A stretch of 64,000 nucleotides of DNA from an uncultured Pseudomonadales bacterium (GCA_943788875.1 CALSSA010000006.1:62001-126000), one strand, 5' to 3'; positions 38,109-47,484 are shown, numbered from the stretch's first letter. The notes: a model not told the origin generated them from the letters alone. A program made the numbers and translations.

Positions 38109-38911
38109 GTGTTTGAGCCTTTTATGTCACCGCAAACGAAACTAAGTATCAGCCCTGTCGATACCAGAAAATGGTTTCATCAAACCCAGCTGCCCAATGG
38201 GCGCTGCCTGGTTCTAGCGGGGAACTTCAGCATTACACCGATCGAATCGCCAATGCCTATATCAGTGCAATGGCACCTTAAAAATTGTTGCAAAAAAAGA
38301 AGCTTTCACCGACCAAGGTAAAACCAAGCAATATACATCGGCCCGATTAAATTCCAAATTTGCCTTTAAATATGGCCGGGTTGAAGTGCGAGCGACAAGT
38401 ACCTGCAGACACGGGCACCTGGCCAGCTATCTGGACATTGGGTAAAAATATCAAAGAGTCCTGGGGCTTATTGGCAAACTGAGGGCTCACGGCACTACAT
38501 CATGGCCCGGATGCGGCGAAATCGATATTATGGAGCACTGGGGTAGCAGACCAAACTTTGTACAGAGCGCCATGCACACTATATCCAGTTCAGGTGACAC
38601 GGTGAATAAAGGCGGCCAAGCCATAGCGACTGCGACAACAGATTTTCATATCTATGCAATGGAACTGGTCAGCGGAAAGCATCGTCTTCAGCGTAGACGA
38701 CAAAGTGCTTCATTACCGCTATCAGCCAAGAAAGAAGAATTCTCGCACATGGCCATTTGATCAAGAGCAATACTTAATTCTCAACCTGGCTATTGAGTCG
38801 GACATCTATAGCAGCTTTAATAGCGCGCAAATGGAAATTGACTATGTAAGAGTCTACGCCAAAGATGCGAGCCTGGGAGACAAGCCTGTTTGGTCAGATG
38901 AATTTGACTAG
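38109..38911 (+). pseudogene. Decayed GH16 endoglucanase paralogue
   Basis: A remnant of a GH16 laminarinase-type domain, clearly homologous to 40070-40849 in the intact gene. DTRKWFHQTQLPNG, FGRVEV-like YGRVEVRA, CGEIDIMEHWGS (the catalytic EIDIME motif) and MEIDYVRVYAKDASLGDKPVW can be read, but they fall in several frames with many indels, for example between 38200 and 38300 and around 38390-38500. There is no signal peptide or linker region preserved upstream. It is a duplicated and abandoned copy about 130 bp before the active gene. Confidence 0.88.
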
Positions 38912-39040
38912 CCTAACGCGGCTCAATTAGCCCGGTTGAAAAGCCTGGCAATGCCTTAAAGGGGCTTAAACTGTCACATTTAAAGCATCGTTTAGAAACC
39001 ACCATTTAAATTTAATAATATGAAATATAAGGGGCGTCAC

Positions 39041-40849
39041 ATGCGAGCTAATTTTCAGGCTGCAACTGCAGCAATAGGAAACTCGGCAATTATTATAATA
39101 ACCTTACTGACATTAACCTCCTGTGGTGGCGGCGGTGGCGGGTCTTCTGACGATGGTGCCGGCACCCAAACAAGCGACAATAGGACTAGCAATGGTGGTA
39201 GTGGTTCAAATTCAGATCCAGATAACTCAACAGACACAGCGGACACCACGAAACCAACTATCACACTGATTGGTGAATCATCGGTTACCCATTTGCAAGG
39301 ACCGGTGTATATTGATGCGGGGGCTTATGCCATTGATGACATCGATGGAGCACTGACACCTATCCAAACCGGCAGTGTAGGCGACTTTGAGGGTATATAT
39401 ATCATTACCCATACCGCGACTGATAACGCGGGCAACACAGCTTCCGTATCGAGGACTGTGACTGTCACCAATAATCCAATGAGCGACAGTGTCGCCCTGG
39501 TGCTAAGCGATGGGACAGTTGGGTCGGTTTGGGATCTCGCCATCCAAGCATTTGATGAGAAATTTAATAACTACGAATCTTGTTCGCAAGATAACGGCCT
39601 TGCCTGCCCCAGCCTCACTTGGGCGGTAGAGACGGATAATGATCGCGGGAATGTACTACAAGTCACCTATGCTGCCGATGCAGGTCATTCAGGAGTTTAT
39701 TTTAAAAGCTCATCGCGTCAGAATCTTGATGACTTCGCTTCTGGCAATATAGTTTTCGATATCAAAGTTATCAATGATGGTACCGACGATTTATCTGGGG
39801 GCTTTCGTTTTAAAATGGAAAGTGGTGACTCATCTGTCGCGGATATTAGTGTTGGGGCAGCCGCTAACTCCCCTATTCTGGCTGATGGTCAGTGGCAAAC
39901 AATCACACTACCAATCTCCAGCTTTTCAGACGCTAACCCAATCAAATTTAACTTGTCAGAGGTCGATGTCGCCATAAGCCTTTATCCCGCCTATCAGACC
40001 GGTGAAAATCTGATTTTCCAGCTTGATAATGTACGATTTGAAGCCGCCCTGGGAGGCAGTGATGGCAATGGAGGTACCGATTACAACGATGCCAATGCAT
40101 TGGATGCCACCAAATGGTTTCATCAAACCCAGCTTCCTAGTGGTGGCGGCTGGTATAATCAGGAACTTCAGCACTACACCAATCGCCTCGAAAACAGTTT
40201 TACAAGTAACGGAACTCTTAAAATTGTCGCCATAAAAGAACCGTTTGAAGATCAGGGCTACACCAAACAGTACACATCCGCGAGATTAAACTCCAAATAT
40301 GCCTTTACCTATGGCCGAGTGGAAGTCCGCGCAAAATTACCCTCTGGAGCCGGTACGTGGCCTGCGATTTGGACATTGGGCAAAAACATAAACGAGTCAG
40401 GTGCCTACTGGCAAACCCAGGGATTTGGGGCGGAGGCTTGGCCAGCCTGTGGTGAAATCGACATTATGGAGCACTGGGGCGACGATCAAAACATGGTCAA
40501 GAGCGCTATGCATACTCCTTCAAGCTTTGGAGGCACGATAAATACCGCCGGCCAGTATATTGCAACAGCCTCATCTGCTTTTCACGTCTACAGTATGGAT
40601 TGGTCTCCAGCTGAAATTGTGTTTGCAGTTGATGGTACTGTTCACTACAGATACGATCCTGCTGTCAAAGATGACAGCACATGGCCTTTTAATGAACCCC
40701 AATATTTATTAATGAACTTCGCCATAGAAGAAGACATGGATCCTAATAGCTTTACTCAGGCCCAAATGGAAGTAGACTATGTAAGAGTTTATGAACTAAA
40801 TGCTGCCCCAGGTGATCAACCGGTCTGGCGAGACGAGTTTAATGATTGA
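39041..40849 (+). CDS. GH16 laminarinase-type endo-beta-glucanase lipoprotein
   Basis: A 602-residue secreted lipoprotein that should hydrolyse beta-1,3-glucan such as algal laminarin. The start at ATG 39041 (MRANFQAATAAIGN) has AAGGGGC upstream and yields lipobox LTLTSC followed by a Gly/Ser/Asp linker. Domains in order: DUF5011/HYR-like Ig domain (about 70-150, TKPTITLIGESSVTHLQG..HTATDNAGNTASVSR), a beta-sandwich carbohydrate-binding-like module (about 155-335, VVLSDG-like start to LIFQLDNVRFE), and GH16 catalytic domain (about 350-600) with WFHQTQLPSGGGWYNQELQHY, GRVEVRAKLPSGAGTWPAIWTLG and CGEIDIMEHWG holding the two catalytic Glu residues. It fits a marine polysaccharide degrader. A hairpin follows at 40905. 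Confidence 0.93.
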   Translation: MRANFQAATAAIGNSAIIIITLLTLTSCGGGGGGSSDDGAGTQTSDNRTSNGGSGSNSDPDNSTDTADTTKPTITLIGESSVTHLQGPVYIDAGAYAIDDIDGALTPIQTGSVGDFEGIYIITHTATDNAGNTASVSRTVTVTNNPMSDSVALVLSDGTVGSVWDLAIQAFDEKFNNYESCSQDNGLACPSLTWAVETDNDRGNVLQVTYAADAGHSGVYFKSSSRQNLDDFASGNIVFDIKVINDGTDDLSGGFRFKMESGDSSVADISVGAAANSPILADGQWQTITLPISSFSDANPIKFNLSEVDVAISLYPAYQTGENLIFQLDNVRFEAALGGSDGNGGTDYNDANALDATKWFHQTQLPSGGGWYNQELQHYTNRLENSFTSNGTLKIVAIKEPFEDQGYTKQYTSARLNSKYAFTYGRVEVRAKLPSGAGTWPAIWTLGKNINESGAYWQTQGFGAEAWPACGEIDIMEHWGDDQNMVKSAMHTPSSFGGTINTAGQYIATASSAFHVYSMDWSPAEIVFAVDGTVHYRYDPAVKDDSTWPFNEPQYLLMNFAIEEDMDPNSFTQAQMEVDYVRVYELNAAPGDQPVWRDEFND

Positions 40850-40904
40850 GCCTAAGGGGGGCAGTTGCCCAAGGCGCCATCTCGGGCCGACCTGATCTTT
40901 AGCC

Positions 40905-40940
40905 GACCCCCAAACCACTGATGGGGGTCAGCTTATTCGC
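40905..40940 (+). terminator. Hairpin after the GH16 gene
   Basis: Perfect 8-bp stem GACCCCCA/TGGGGGTC at 40905-40929 with a 9-nt loop, followed by AGCTTATTC. The T-run is short, so termination is probable but not certain. Confidence 0.6.
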
Positions 40941-41023
40941 CTTGGTAATGTACCGGAGACGTCTCCCCCATTTACAAACTTCAATCACAGTAAATTTAGG
41001 TAATCTGCCATTCAGAAGAGGAA

Positions 41024-41725
41024 CTAATCCCCGAGACTTAAATTAATCTGCTCAAGAGCGGCAAGAGGATTGTCAGACTGTGTAATCGGTCGCCCAATCA
41101 CCAGATAATCACTACCCATCGCAATGGCATCCGCAGGGCTGACAATACGACGCTGGTCATCTGCGGCACTGCCGGGCAAGCGTATTCCCGGCGTGATTAA
41201 TTTAAAATCTTCACCTAAATCTGCCTTGAGAGCACTGGCTTCCTGAGCCGAACAGACTACCCCATGCAGCCCAGAGTTCTTTGCCAGTCGCGCCAAATGC
41301 AGCACCTGCTCAGAAGGGCTGTTAGAAATGCCCACCTGCTGCAAATCGGACTGATCCATACTAGTCAGTACAGTCACAGCAATCAGCAACATATCACTGC
41401 CCTTTTGCTCGAGGCTCTGCTGTGCCGCTTCCATCATACGGCCACCGCCGCAGGCATGGACATTGGCCATCCACACACCCAGATCAGCAGCCGCACTTAT
41501 TGCGTGGGCCGTGGTATTGGGAATATCATGAAATTTAAGATCAAGAAACACGTCAAAGTCGCGCTCAACCAGCGCCTTGACCAGCTGGGGTCCGGCGACA
41601 GTAAACAGTTCTTTGCCGACCTTAAGACGGCACTGGCTGGGGTCTAACTGCTCAGCCAGATTCAAGGCCGACTGCTGATTATCATAGTCCAGAGCAACAA
41701 TAACGGGAGATTCACTGTTAGCCAT
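41024..41725 (-). CDS. pyrF: Orotidine 5'-phosphate decarboxylase
   Basis: Decarboxylates OMP to UMP, the last step of de novo pyrimidine synthesis. The 233-residue TIM barrel starts [21 protein letters not shown] and shows the catalytic [14 protein letters not shown] motif near residue 60 (Lys and Asp), then [10 protein letters not shown] and [24 protein letters not shown] at the phosphate-binding end. The length is normal. It follows lapA by 6 bp on the same strand, a probable operon. In E. coli, lapB lies between lapA and pyrF; it is missing here. Confidence 0.96.
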   Translation of the reverse strand: MANSESPVIVALDYDNQQSALNLAEQLDPSQCRLKVGKELFTVAGPQLVKALVERDFDVFLDLKFHDIPNTTAHAISAAADLGVWMANVHACGGGRMMEAAQQSLEQKGSDMLLIAVTVLTSMDQSDLQQVGISNSPSEQVLHLARLAKNSGLHGVVCSAQEASALKADLGEDFKLITPGIRLPGSAADDQRRIVSPADAIAMGSDYLVIGRPITQSDNPLAALEQINLSLGD

Positions 41726-41731
41726 AGAGGA

Positions 41732-41980
41732 TCAATCCTTTTTTGTGGCGCGAGCCAACTTGCGACGGTAACTGGCAATAATCACCGAACTGGCAAAAAT
41801 GCCCAATAGAGTACCTGCCGAGAGAAATAGAAGCAGCCAGAAGCCGAGACTGATCTCTGGACTATTAAACAGGATAAAGCTGATGCTCAAAGGCTGGCTG
41901 TTTTCCATAGCAAATATAGCGCCCAAAAGCGCCACCGCAACCACCAGCAAAAATTTGATAAACCACCAAAGTGAGCCCAC
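41732..41980 (-). CDS. lapA: LapA-domain (DUF1049) membrane protein
   Basis: An 82-residue inner-membrane protein of the lipopolysaccharide assembly protein A family. The GTG start at 41980 has GGAGG nine bases upstream. Two membrane helices (FIKFLLVVAVALLGAIFAMEN and LGFWLLLFLSAGTLLGIFASSVIIA) flank the conserved NSQPLSISFILF. A Lys/Arg-rich tail (YRRKLARATKKD) ends the protein. In E. coli LapA works with LapB in LpxC turnover; LapB is not adjacent here, and pyrF follows directly. Confidence 0.88.
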   Translation of the reverse strand: MGSLWWFIKFLLVVAVALLGAIFAMENSQPLSISFILFNSPEISLGFWLLLFLSAGTLLGIFASSVIIASYRRKLARATKKD

Positions 41981-42119
41981 TTAAAGCCTCCAGCTTAATC
42001 GATGAATAAGTATTGTACCTTCTGAACATCCACTCGACAAAAGATCCATTGTCTTTTGCCAGTTAAATAATCAATACTAAGCGTAGACGTAAAATTAAAA
42101 CAAACGGACATTTAATTGT

Positions 42120-42824
42120 ATGAACATAACCAGACAGATACTTATCATCGCCCTACTCAGCCTGGGTGCAGTCTCCTGCGACGCACAGACCGGTCAGCGC
42201 ACCATTATCACATCCGGTTCCGGGCAGGTTTCTGTGCCAGCCAATATGGCTGAACTCAGCGTGCAGCTGCAGGCAATTAATCGGGACAGCGCTGCGGCCA
42301 AAGAGAATGTCGACAGCAGGGTCAATGACTTTATTCGGGCTCTCAAAAGAATAGGCATAGACAAAACTGATGTAATAGCACCTACTCTCAGGCTTAGCCC
42401 CAACTACGAATATATCAATCAAAAGCAGCGATTTACCGGCTTTAGAGCATCCAGATCAGTGACTGTAACGCTAAATGATCTAGAGCAACTCAACCAGCTG
42501 ATGGATACCGCACTGGATTCAGGCATTGATCAGATTGGTCAACTGCAGCTCAAAGTCAGAGACGAACAGCAGTTTCAGCGGCAGGCGCAGCAGCAAGCGA
42601 TTGAGGATTCCAAACAGAAAGCCCGTACTCTGGCTAAAGCCTATGGTGCCGAACTGGGCCCCATAGTCCAGATCCGCTACCAAGCAGCGGTGACCAATAA
42701 CCCGGCGCCCTATGCCCGCACCACAGCTATGATGAGCAGATCTGCCAGTTCAGATGAAGGTCAATATATTCAGGACAGCATTCAGTTCAGAGACCGCATT
42801 GAGGTTATTTTTGAGCTTGAGTAA
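42120..42824 (+). CDS. SIMPL-domain (DUF541) exported protein
   Basis: A 234-residue envelope protein with an N-terminal hydrophobic export signal (ILIIALLSLGAVSC, possibly a lipobox at the Cys). The SIMPL/DUF541 domain fills the rest: ITSGSGQVSVPANMAELSVQLQAINRDSAAAKENVDSR, LSPNYEYINQKQRFTGFRASRSVTV and AIEDSKQKARTLAKAYGAELGPIVQI. Homologues include YggE, associated with stress tolerance; its biochemical role is uncertain. A strong terminator follows 6 bp after the stop. Confidence 0.9.
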   Translation: MNITRQILIIALLSLGAVSCDAQTGQRTIITSGSGQVSVPANMAELSVQLQAINRDSAAAKENVDSRVNDFIRALKRIGIDKTDVIAPTLRLSPNYEYINQKQRFTGFRASRSVTVTLNDLEQLNQLMDTALDSGIDQIGQLQLKVRDEQQFQRQAQQQAIEDSKQKARTLAKAYGAELGPIVQIRYQAAVTNNPAPYARTTAMMSRSASSDEGQYIQDSIQFRDRIEVIFELE

Positions 42825-42830
42825 TCAGAC

Positions 42831-42864
42831 AAAAAAGCCGCAGACAGTATCTGCGGCTTTTTTT
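42831..42864. terminator. Bidirectional intrinsic terminator
   Basis: AAAAAAGCCGCAGA-CAGTA-TCTGCGGCTTTTTTT: 14-bp stem including the A/T tracts. It serves the SIMPL gene (plus) and rpmE (minus), which converge on it. Confidence 0.93.
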
Positions 42865-42887
42865 AAAACTGTAAAGCTGAGTGCCAA

Positions 42888-43097
42888 TTACTTCTTAGCA
42901 GCACCAAAACGCTTGTTGAAGCGATCGATTCGACCACCGGTATCAACAATCTTCTGCTTGCCAGTGTAAAACGGGTGACATGCAGAGCAAACATCAAGAT
43001 AGATGCCTTCAGCGCGTGTTGAACCGACATTGATAACGTTACCGCAGCTGCAAGTAGCTACTAATTCGTTATAGGTTGGGTGAATCTCTGTTTTCAT
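42888..43097 (-). CDS. rpmE: Ribosomal protein L31
   Basis: Zinc-binding large-subunit protein L31. The start is taken at ATG 43097 ([21 protein letters not shown]), matching E. coli length, with GGAG six bases upstream; a longer frame to 43148 is not family-like. Cys residues in CSCG and DVCSACHPF form the zinc site, so this is the zinc-containing (C+) form. [13 protein letters not shown] ends it. An inverted repeat (TTACTG-CTAT-CAGTAA, 43153-43168) lies 56 bp upstream of the start. Confidence 0.95.
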   Translation of the reverse strand: MKTEIHPTYNELVATCSCGNVINVGSTRAEGIYLDVCSACHPFYTGKQKIVDTGGRIDRFNKRFGAAKK

Positions 43098-43152
43098 CAT
43101 ATACTCCAATTCGCGAGCCGCCACCTCATCGTGAAACCAAGGTGACACTCAT

Positions 43153-43168
43153 TTACTGCTATCAGTAA
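43153..43168. promoter_or_regulatory. Inverted repeat upstream of rpmE
   Basis: Perfect TTACTG-CTAT-CAGTAA palindrome between rpmE and the divergent priA. It could be a transcript hairpin or an operator; no known box is matched. Confidence 0.4.
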
Positions 43169-43263
43169 GTGGCCCAGCTTCCGAAAGGCACGGTAGGCCG
43201 TTTCTTAAGAGCGCGGATTCTAGCAGAAATAAACCAGGTTACAAAAGGAATTCTGAATTTTTT

Positions 43264-45486
43264 ATGGCCCAGTTCGAGCCTTTAATTATCCGTGTTGCCG
43301 TGCCCTCGCCACTGCGCCGTACCTTCGATTACCTGATTCCCGAAAATCTAGGCCTAACCCTGACAGAGAGTTCAGTCCAGCCCGGATGTCGAGTAATGGT
43401 GCCCTTCGGCAAACGAGAAGTTACCGGGCTGATTATTGAGCTGGGCAACAACAGTGAATTTGCACTTGAGAAACTCAAACCGGTTAGTCAACTGATCGAC
43501 GCCCGGCCACTGTTGCCCGAACCCCTATTCAAACTGTTTATCTGGGCAGCCAACTATTACCAACACCCAATCGGTGATGCCCTTTTTAGCACATTGCCCG
43601 TCTTGCTGCGCACCGGAGCACTGCCACCGCCTCAGGGGCAACATTGCTGGCAACTCACAACCCATGGCAAAGGTCTGGGTGCGGACTCATTGAAACAGGC
43701 GCGCAGACAGCGGGCGCTGGTAGAGTTATTGCAGGACCAGGGGCCGGCAGTTGCAGAAGATCTGATTCTGCAGACTTTCTCCCGAGCAATTGTCAAACAG
43801 CTTGAGCAAAAACAGCTGATTGAAGCGACCTTTGTCAGTTTGCCATCTTCGCCCACCAGCAATATGCTGAAACAGGATCATTTACCTCTGTATCCATCCC
43901 AGCAGGCGGCCATGGATCAGATTGATCATCACGGCTTTAGCAGCTATCTGCTAGATGGCGTCACTGGCAGTGGCAAGACAGAGATATATCTGCAGAGCAT
44001 TGAAAAGATATTGCGCTACGATCGTCAAGCGCTGGTATTGATTCCCGAAATCAGCCTTACCCCCCAGACCGAAAAGCGCTTTCGCGATCGCTTTAATGTG
44101 CCCATGGTCACATTGCATTCCGGGCTCAGTGACCGGCAGCGGCTGGATGCCTGGATGCAGGCCAAAACCGGTCAGGCCAAAATTGTGATGGGCACCAGAT
44201 CCGCCATATTTACTCCATTAAAAGCACCGGGATTAATTATTCTCGACGAAGAGCATGACCAGTCCTACAAACAGCAGGAAGGGTTCCGCTATTCAGCTCG
44301 GGATCTCGCCGTGATCCGTGCCCATCAGGAAAATATTCCAATTATTCTTGGCTCCGCAACACCCTCACTTGAATCACTAAATAACTGTGATAACCAGCGC
44401 TATAAACATCTGGTGCTAAACACCAGAGCAGGCAGTGCAGTGCAACCGGACTGGCGTATCGTCGACCTCAAAGCGGAGCGCATAGAATCTGGTATAGCAC
44501 CATCAACCATGGCCGCTATAGGCACAGCACTGAACAATAAACAGCAAGCTTTGGTATTCCTTAACCGCAGGGGTTTTGCCCCGGCTATGCTGTGCCATCA
44601 ATGTGGCTGGAGTGCAGAATGCAATCAGTGCGACTCCAGATTAACAGTACATCGCGCTCGCCATCGTTTGATCTGCCATCATTGTGACTATCAGCAGCGT
44701 ATTCCTTACCAATGCCCAAGCTGCCAGAGTCAGCAATTAATCCCGGTTGGTGAAGGCACAGAGCGCAGCGAAGCCTTTCTTCAGCAGAGTTTCCCGAACA
44801 GCAAAGTGATCAGAGTTGACCGCGACAGCACCAGGCGCAAAGGCGCTATGCAGGAAGTGTTTGATACGGTTAACAGTGGCGAGCCCTGTATTCTTGTCGG
44901 TACCCAGATGCTAGCCAAAGGCCATCACTTTGCCAACGTCAGTCTGGTGGCTGTACTGGATGCTGACAGCGGGCTGTTTAGTCCAGACTTTCGGGGTCAC
45001 GAGCGCATGGGGCAGTTGCTTACTCAGGTCGCCGGGCGCAGCGGTCGCGGCGAGATTCGCGGCCAGGTATTGATTCAAACCCATCAGCCAGAACATCCAC
45101 TACTGGAACTATTGATGACTCAGGGTTATGGCAACTTTGCCAGACAGTTACTGAGTCAGCGCCAGCTTAGCCAGCTACCGCCCTTTAGGCATATGGCCCT
45201 GATTCGCGCGGAATCAAACCGTGCCGATCAGGCAGAGAGTTTTCTCCGTCTAGCCCGCCAACTAGCCGAGCAGGTCTGTGTACCCAGCCCAAATCTAGCC
45301 TATCTGGGCCCACTGCCAGCTATGATGGAAAAACGTGCCGGCCGCTTTCGCTATGTACTGCAGATTGATGCCGAACAGCGCGCCAGCCTCCAACATTTAA
45401 TCTCTCAGCTGGGACCACAGTTGGAAAATCATCGCGACAGTCGACGACTGCGCTGGTCAATTGATATAGACCCTCAGGAACTATAA
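43264..45486 (+). CDS. priA: Primosomal protein N' (replication-restart helicase)
   Basis: A 740-residue SF2 helicase that recognises stalled forks and reloads DnaB. Visible landmarks: N-terminal DNA-binding region with RVAVPSPLRRTFDYLIP, Walker A DGVTGSGKTEIYL near residue 235, DEEHDQSYKQQEGFRYSARD (Walker B DEEH), eight Cys of the zinc-binding domain (CHQCGWSAECNQCDSR .. ICHHCDYQQRIPYQCPSC, about 440-490), and motifs V-VI in GTQMLAKGHHF and GRSGRGEIRGQVLIQ. The ATG at 43264 opens the frame. Gene order rpmE-priA-ftsN matches E. coli apart from cytR. Confidence 0.97.
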   Translation: MAQFEPLIIRVAVPSPLRRTFDYLIPENLGLTLTESSVQPGCRVMVPFGKREVTGLIIELGNNSEFALEKLKPVSQLIDARPLLPEPLFKLFIWAANYYQHPIGDALFSTLPVLLRTGALPPPQGQHCWQLTTHGKGLGADSLKQARRQRALVELLQDQGPAVAEDLILQTFSRAIVKQLEQKQLIEATFVSLPSSPTSNMLKQDHLPLYPSQQAAMDQIDHHGFSSYLLDGVTGSGKTEIYLQSIEKILRYDRQALVLIPEISLTPQTEKRFRDRFNVPMVTLHSGLSDRQRLDAWMQAKTGQAKIVMGTRSAIFTPLKAPGLIILDEEHDQSYKQQEGFRYSARDLAVIRAHQENIPIILGSATPSLESLNNCDNQRYKHLVLNTRAGSAVQPDWRIVDLKAERIESGIAPSTMAAIGTALNNKQQALVFLNRRGFAPAMLCHQCGWSAECNQCDSRLTVHRARHRLICHHCDYQQRIPYQCPSCQSQQLIPVGEGTERSEAFLQQSFPNSKVIRVDRDSTRRKGAMQEVFDTVNSGEPCILVGTQMLAKGHHFANVSLVAVLDADSGLFSPDFRGHERMGQLLTQVAGRSGRGEIRGQVLIQTHQPEHPLLELLMTQGYGNFARQLLSQRQLSQLPPFRHMALIRAESNRADQAESFLRLARQLAEQVCVPSPNLAYLGPLPAMMEKRAGRFRYVLQIDAEQRASLQHLISQLGPQLENHRDSRRLRWSIDIDPQEL

Positions 45487-45569
45487 CGGCGAAACAAGCG
45501 AGTTTATTTTGCTAAAAAGTTGTGATTTCACCTACAATCATGGCTGGACTCAAGGCAGCGCAAAAACTC

Positions 45570-45617
45570 GGCTCAAGACTACTAATGGCTCAAGACTACT
45601 AATGGCTCAAGACTACT
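45570..45617 (+). repeat. 17-bp tandem repeat at the ftsN start codon
   Basis: The unit GGCTCAAGACTACTAAT occurs at 45570-45586 and 45587-45603, and its first 14 bases at 45604-45617. Each full unit ends in the AT of an ATG, so two start codons (45585 and 45602) result. The first opens a five-codon frame MAQDY ending in TAA that overlaps the second ATG (TAATG). Confidence 0.9.
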
Positions 45618-46141
45618 CAAGAAAATCTAGCAATCGCTCGGGACAGAAAAAACCTGCGCAACAGAAGTCACCGCTGGGGCCGTTTTTTGCCGGGCTAATA
45701 ATAGGTGGACTTGCGGTACAGTTTGGTCCAATGCTGTTGGCAAAAAAGCCCGACAGCTCTATCAAACAATCTGCTGCGACTGAGGGTGCCAAAGTCCCAA
45801 GCCTGACCTTTACCTTCGATGATATGTTTAAGCAGTCAGAGGTCATTATCTCCAAAGACGAACTGGTGGTGGATAAAAAAGCCGCTCCGGACAAAGACTC
45901 TAATTATCTTTTACAAATTGGTTCATTCCAAAACAAAGGCGATGCAGAGAGCCTGCGAGGCCAGGTGACATTATTAAATCTGTCGGCCAATATAGAAACC
46001 TTTGTCGACAATGCAGGAGAGCAGTGGCACCGAGTTCTGGTCGGGCCATTTGCCAATAGCTCAAAGATGGCATCAGCCCAGGCCAGACTTGCGGAAAATC
46101 GTATCAATACATTGTTGATCAAGCGCAATATTCAAAGATAG
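45602..46141 (+). CDS. ftsN: FtsN-like SPOR-domain cell-division protein
   Basis: A 179-residue division protein. The N-terminus MAQDYSRKSSNRSGQKKPAQQ matches the cytoplasmic leader of FtsN, followed by one membrane helix (LGPFFAGLIIGGLAVQFGPML) and a periplasmic linker. The C-terminal SPOR domain (about 100-179) reads YLLQIGSFQNKGDAESLRGQVTLLNLSANIE..WHRVLVGPFANSSKMASAQARLAENRINTLLIKR and binds denuded peptidoglycan. The location after priA agrees with E. coli. The start is set at ATG 45602 from homology. The preceding 17-bp tandem repeat creates a MAQDY mini-frame that ends in TAATG, and no Shine-Dalgarno is visible before either ATG. Translation may depend on reinitiation. Ends converge with the next gene by 10 bp. 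Confidence 0.9.
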   Translation: MAQDYSRKSSNRSGQKKPAQQKSPLGPFFAGLIIGGLAVQFGPMLLAKKPDSSIKQSAATEGAKVPSLTFTFDDMFKQSEVIISKDELVVDKKAAPDKDSNYLLQIGSFQNKGDAESLRGQVTLLNLSANIETFVDNAGEQWHRVLVGPFANSSKMASAQARLAENRINTLLIKRNIQR

Positions 46142-47484
46142 GCGTCATATTCAAGCGCTGTAACACGGCTGTCAAACTCCTGCTTTTCCATGCGCTTGCT
46201 GAGGGCAAAATTGCGCTGAAGTTCTGCGCCAAGATAATCTCTTATAAAAGTCGACTGTTCAAAATGGTTGAGCGCATCATTCCAAAAATGCGGCAACTCA
46301 GGGGCCACATCACCAGCATCCCCCTCCACCGCGGCTGGAGCCACTAGCTTATTCTCAATACCATAGAGCGCCCCAGCAAGCATGGTGGCTAGGGTTAAAT
46401 AGATATTGGCATCAGCACCGGCCACGCGATGTTCAATGCGCCTAGCACTGTTATCACCCCCAGGAATGCGGATCGCTGTGGTGCGATTCTCAAAACCCCA
46501 GTTAGGTGCCAGTGGCGCATAGCAGCCCGGCACCATGCGCCGGTAAGAATTTATATTGGGAGCAAAAATGGCCATGCTGTCAGCCATGGTCACCAGACAA
46601 CCGGCCACCGCTTGATTGAGTAATTCAGAGCCCTGGTCTGTGTTGTTATCAAACAGATTATTGCCCTGATCATCGAGCAGACTAAAGTGCACATGCATGC
46701 CATTACCCACCTGCTCGGCAAACGGCTTGGCCATAAATGAGGCTATCTTATTGTGGCTTCGAGCCACATTGCGAATCGCCCGTTTCAGCATACTTCCCTG
46801 ATCCGCAGCGCGCAGAGCACAGTCCTGATGATACAGGTTAATCTCAAACTGCGAAGGACCAAACTCAGAGATCAGGCTGTCGACTGGCAAGCCCTGTTTT
46901 TGTGCAGCGTCTGTAATCGCATCCAGTAACGGCGCAGTCTCGCGCATGGCATCAATACCATAGGTATGACCGCCCAGAGCAGGCGTGCCATCCAACGCCG
47001 TCTGGCTGTGCTGAGGAATACCAAACTTATCTCGATCCAGTTCTAGCAAATGAAATTCCATTTCACTGGCCACTACTGGTGTCAAACCAAGCTTTTTAAA
47101 GCGTGCCAACACTTTTTCCAGTACGACTCTGCAATCACCCAAGTATTGGTTATCACCACTGAAGTCACCCATGGAAACCACAATCTGGGCAGTGGGTCGC
47201 TCAGCCCAGGGCACCGGTGCCAGGGTTTCAGGGTGGGGCATGCAGATACCATCTGTATCTCCGGTCTCCGCCACCAGCACCTCTAGATCACGACCCCAGC
47301 TATCCAGTGAGCAGCTGCTCTGGGGCATTTTGTATCCGCGCTCAAAGAGCTTACCAATCTGCTCCCGCGGCAGCCATTTGCCACGCTGAATACCATTGAG
47401 GTCATGGAGGATAACGTCGAATACTTCAATATCCGGATTACTGTGCAAAAATGTCTCTAACTGTTGCGCCTGGCTCATGGTCAT
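46132..47484 (-). CDS. Glutamine-synthetase family protein, PuuA-like
   Basis: A 450-residue type I glutamine synthetase relative of the gamma-glutamylpolyamine synthetase (PuuA/GlnA3) group, which joins glutamate to putrescine or a similar amine using ATP. The beta-grasp N-domain (FDVILHDLNGIQRGKWLP) is followed by catalytic landmarks VVASEMEFHLLE, SEFGPSQFEINLYHQ, NGMHVHFSL and RRMVPGCYAPLAPNWGFENRTTAIRI, and C-terminal RRIEHRVAGADANIYLTLA. The start at 47484 or the ATG six bases later (MSQAQ, better spacing from GGGA) cannot be resolved. It is single and converges on ftsN. It could supply gamma-glutamylated amines for a polyamine pathway with the distant aminotransferase. Confidence 0.85.
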   Translation of the reverse strand: MTMSQAQQLETFLHSNPDIEVFDVILHDLNGIQRGKWLPREQIGKLFERGYKMPQSSCSLDSWGRDLEVLVAETGDTDGICMPHPETLAPVPWAERPTAQIVVSMGDFSGDNQYLGDCRVVLEKVLARFKKLGLTPVVASEMEFHLLELDRDKFGIPQHSQTALDGTPALGGHTYGIDAMRETAPLLDAITDAAQKQGLPVDSLISEFGPSQFEINLYHQDCALRAADQGSMLKRAIRNVARSHNKIASFMAKPFAEQVGNGMHVHFSLLDDQGNNLFDNNTDQGSELLNQAVAGCLVTMADSMAIFAPNINSYRRMVPGCYAPLAPNWGFENRTTAIRIPGGDNSARRIEHRVAGADANIYLTLATMLAGALYGIENKLVAPAAVEGDAGDVAPELPHFWNDALNHFEQSTFIRDYLGAELQRNFALSKRMEKQEFDSRVTALEYDAYL

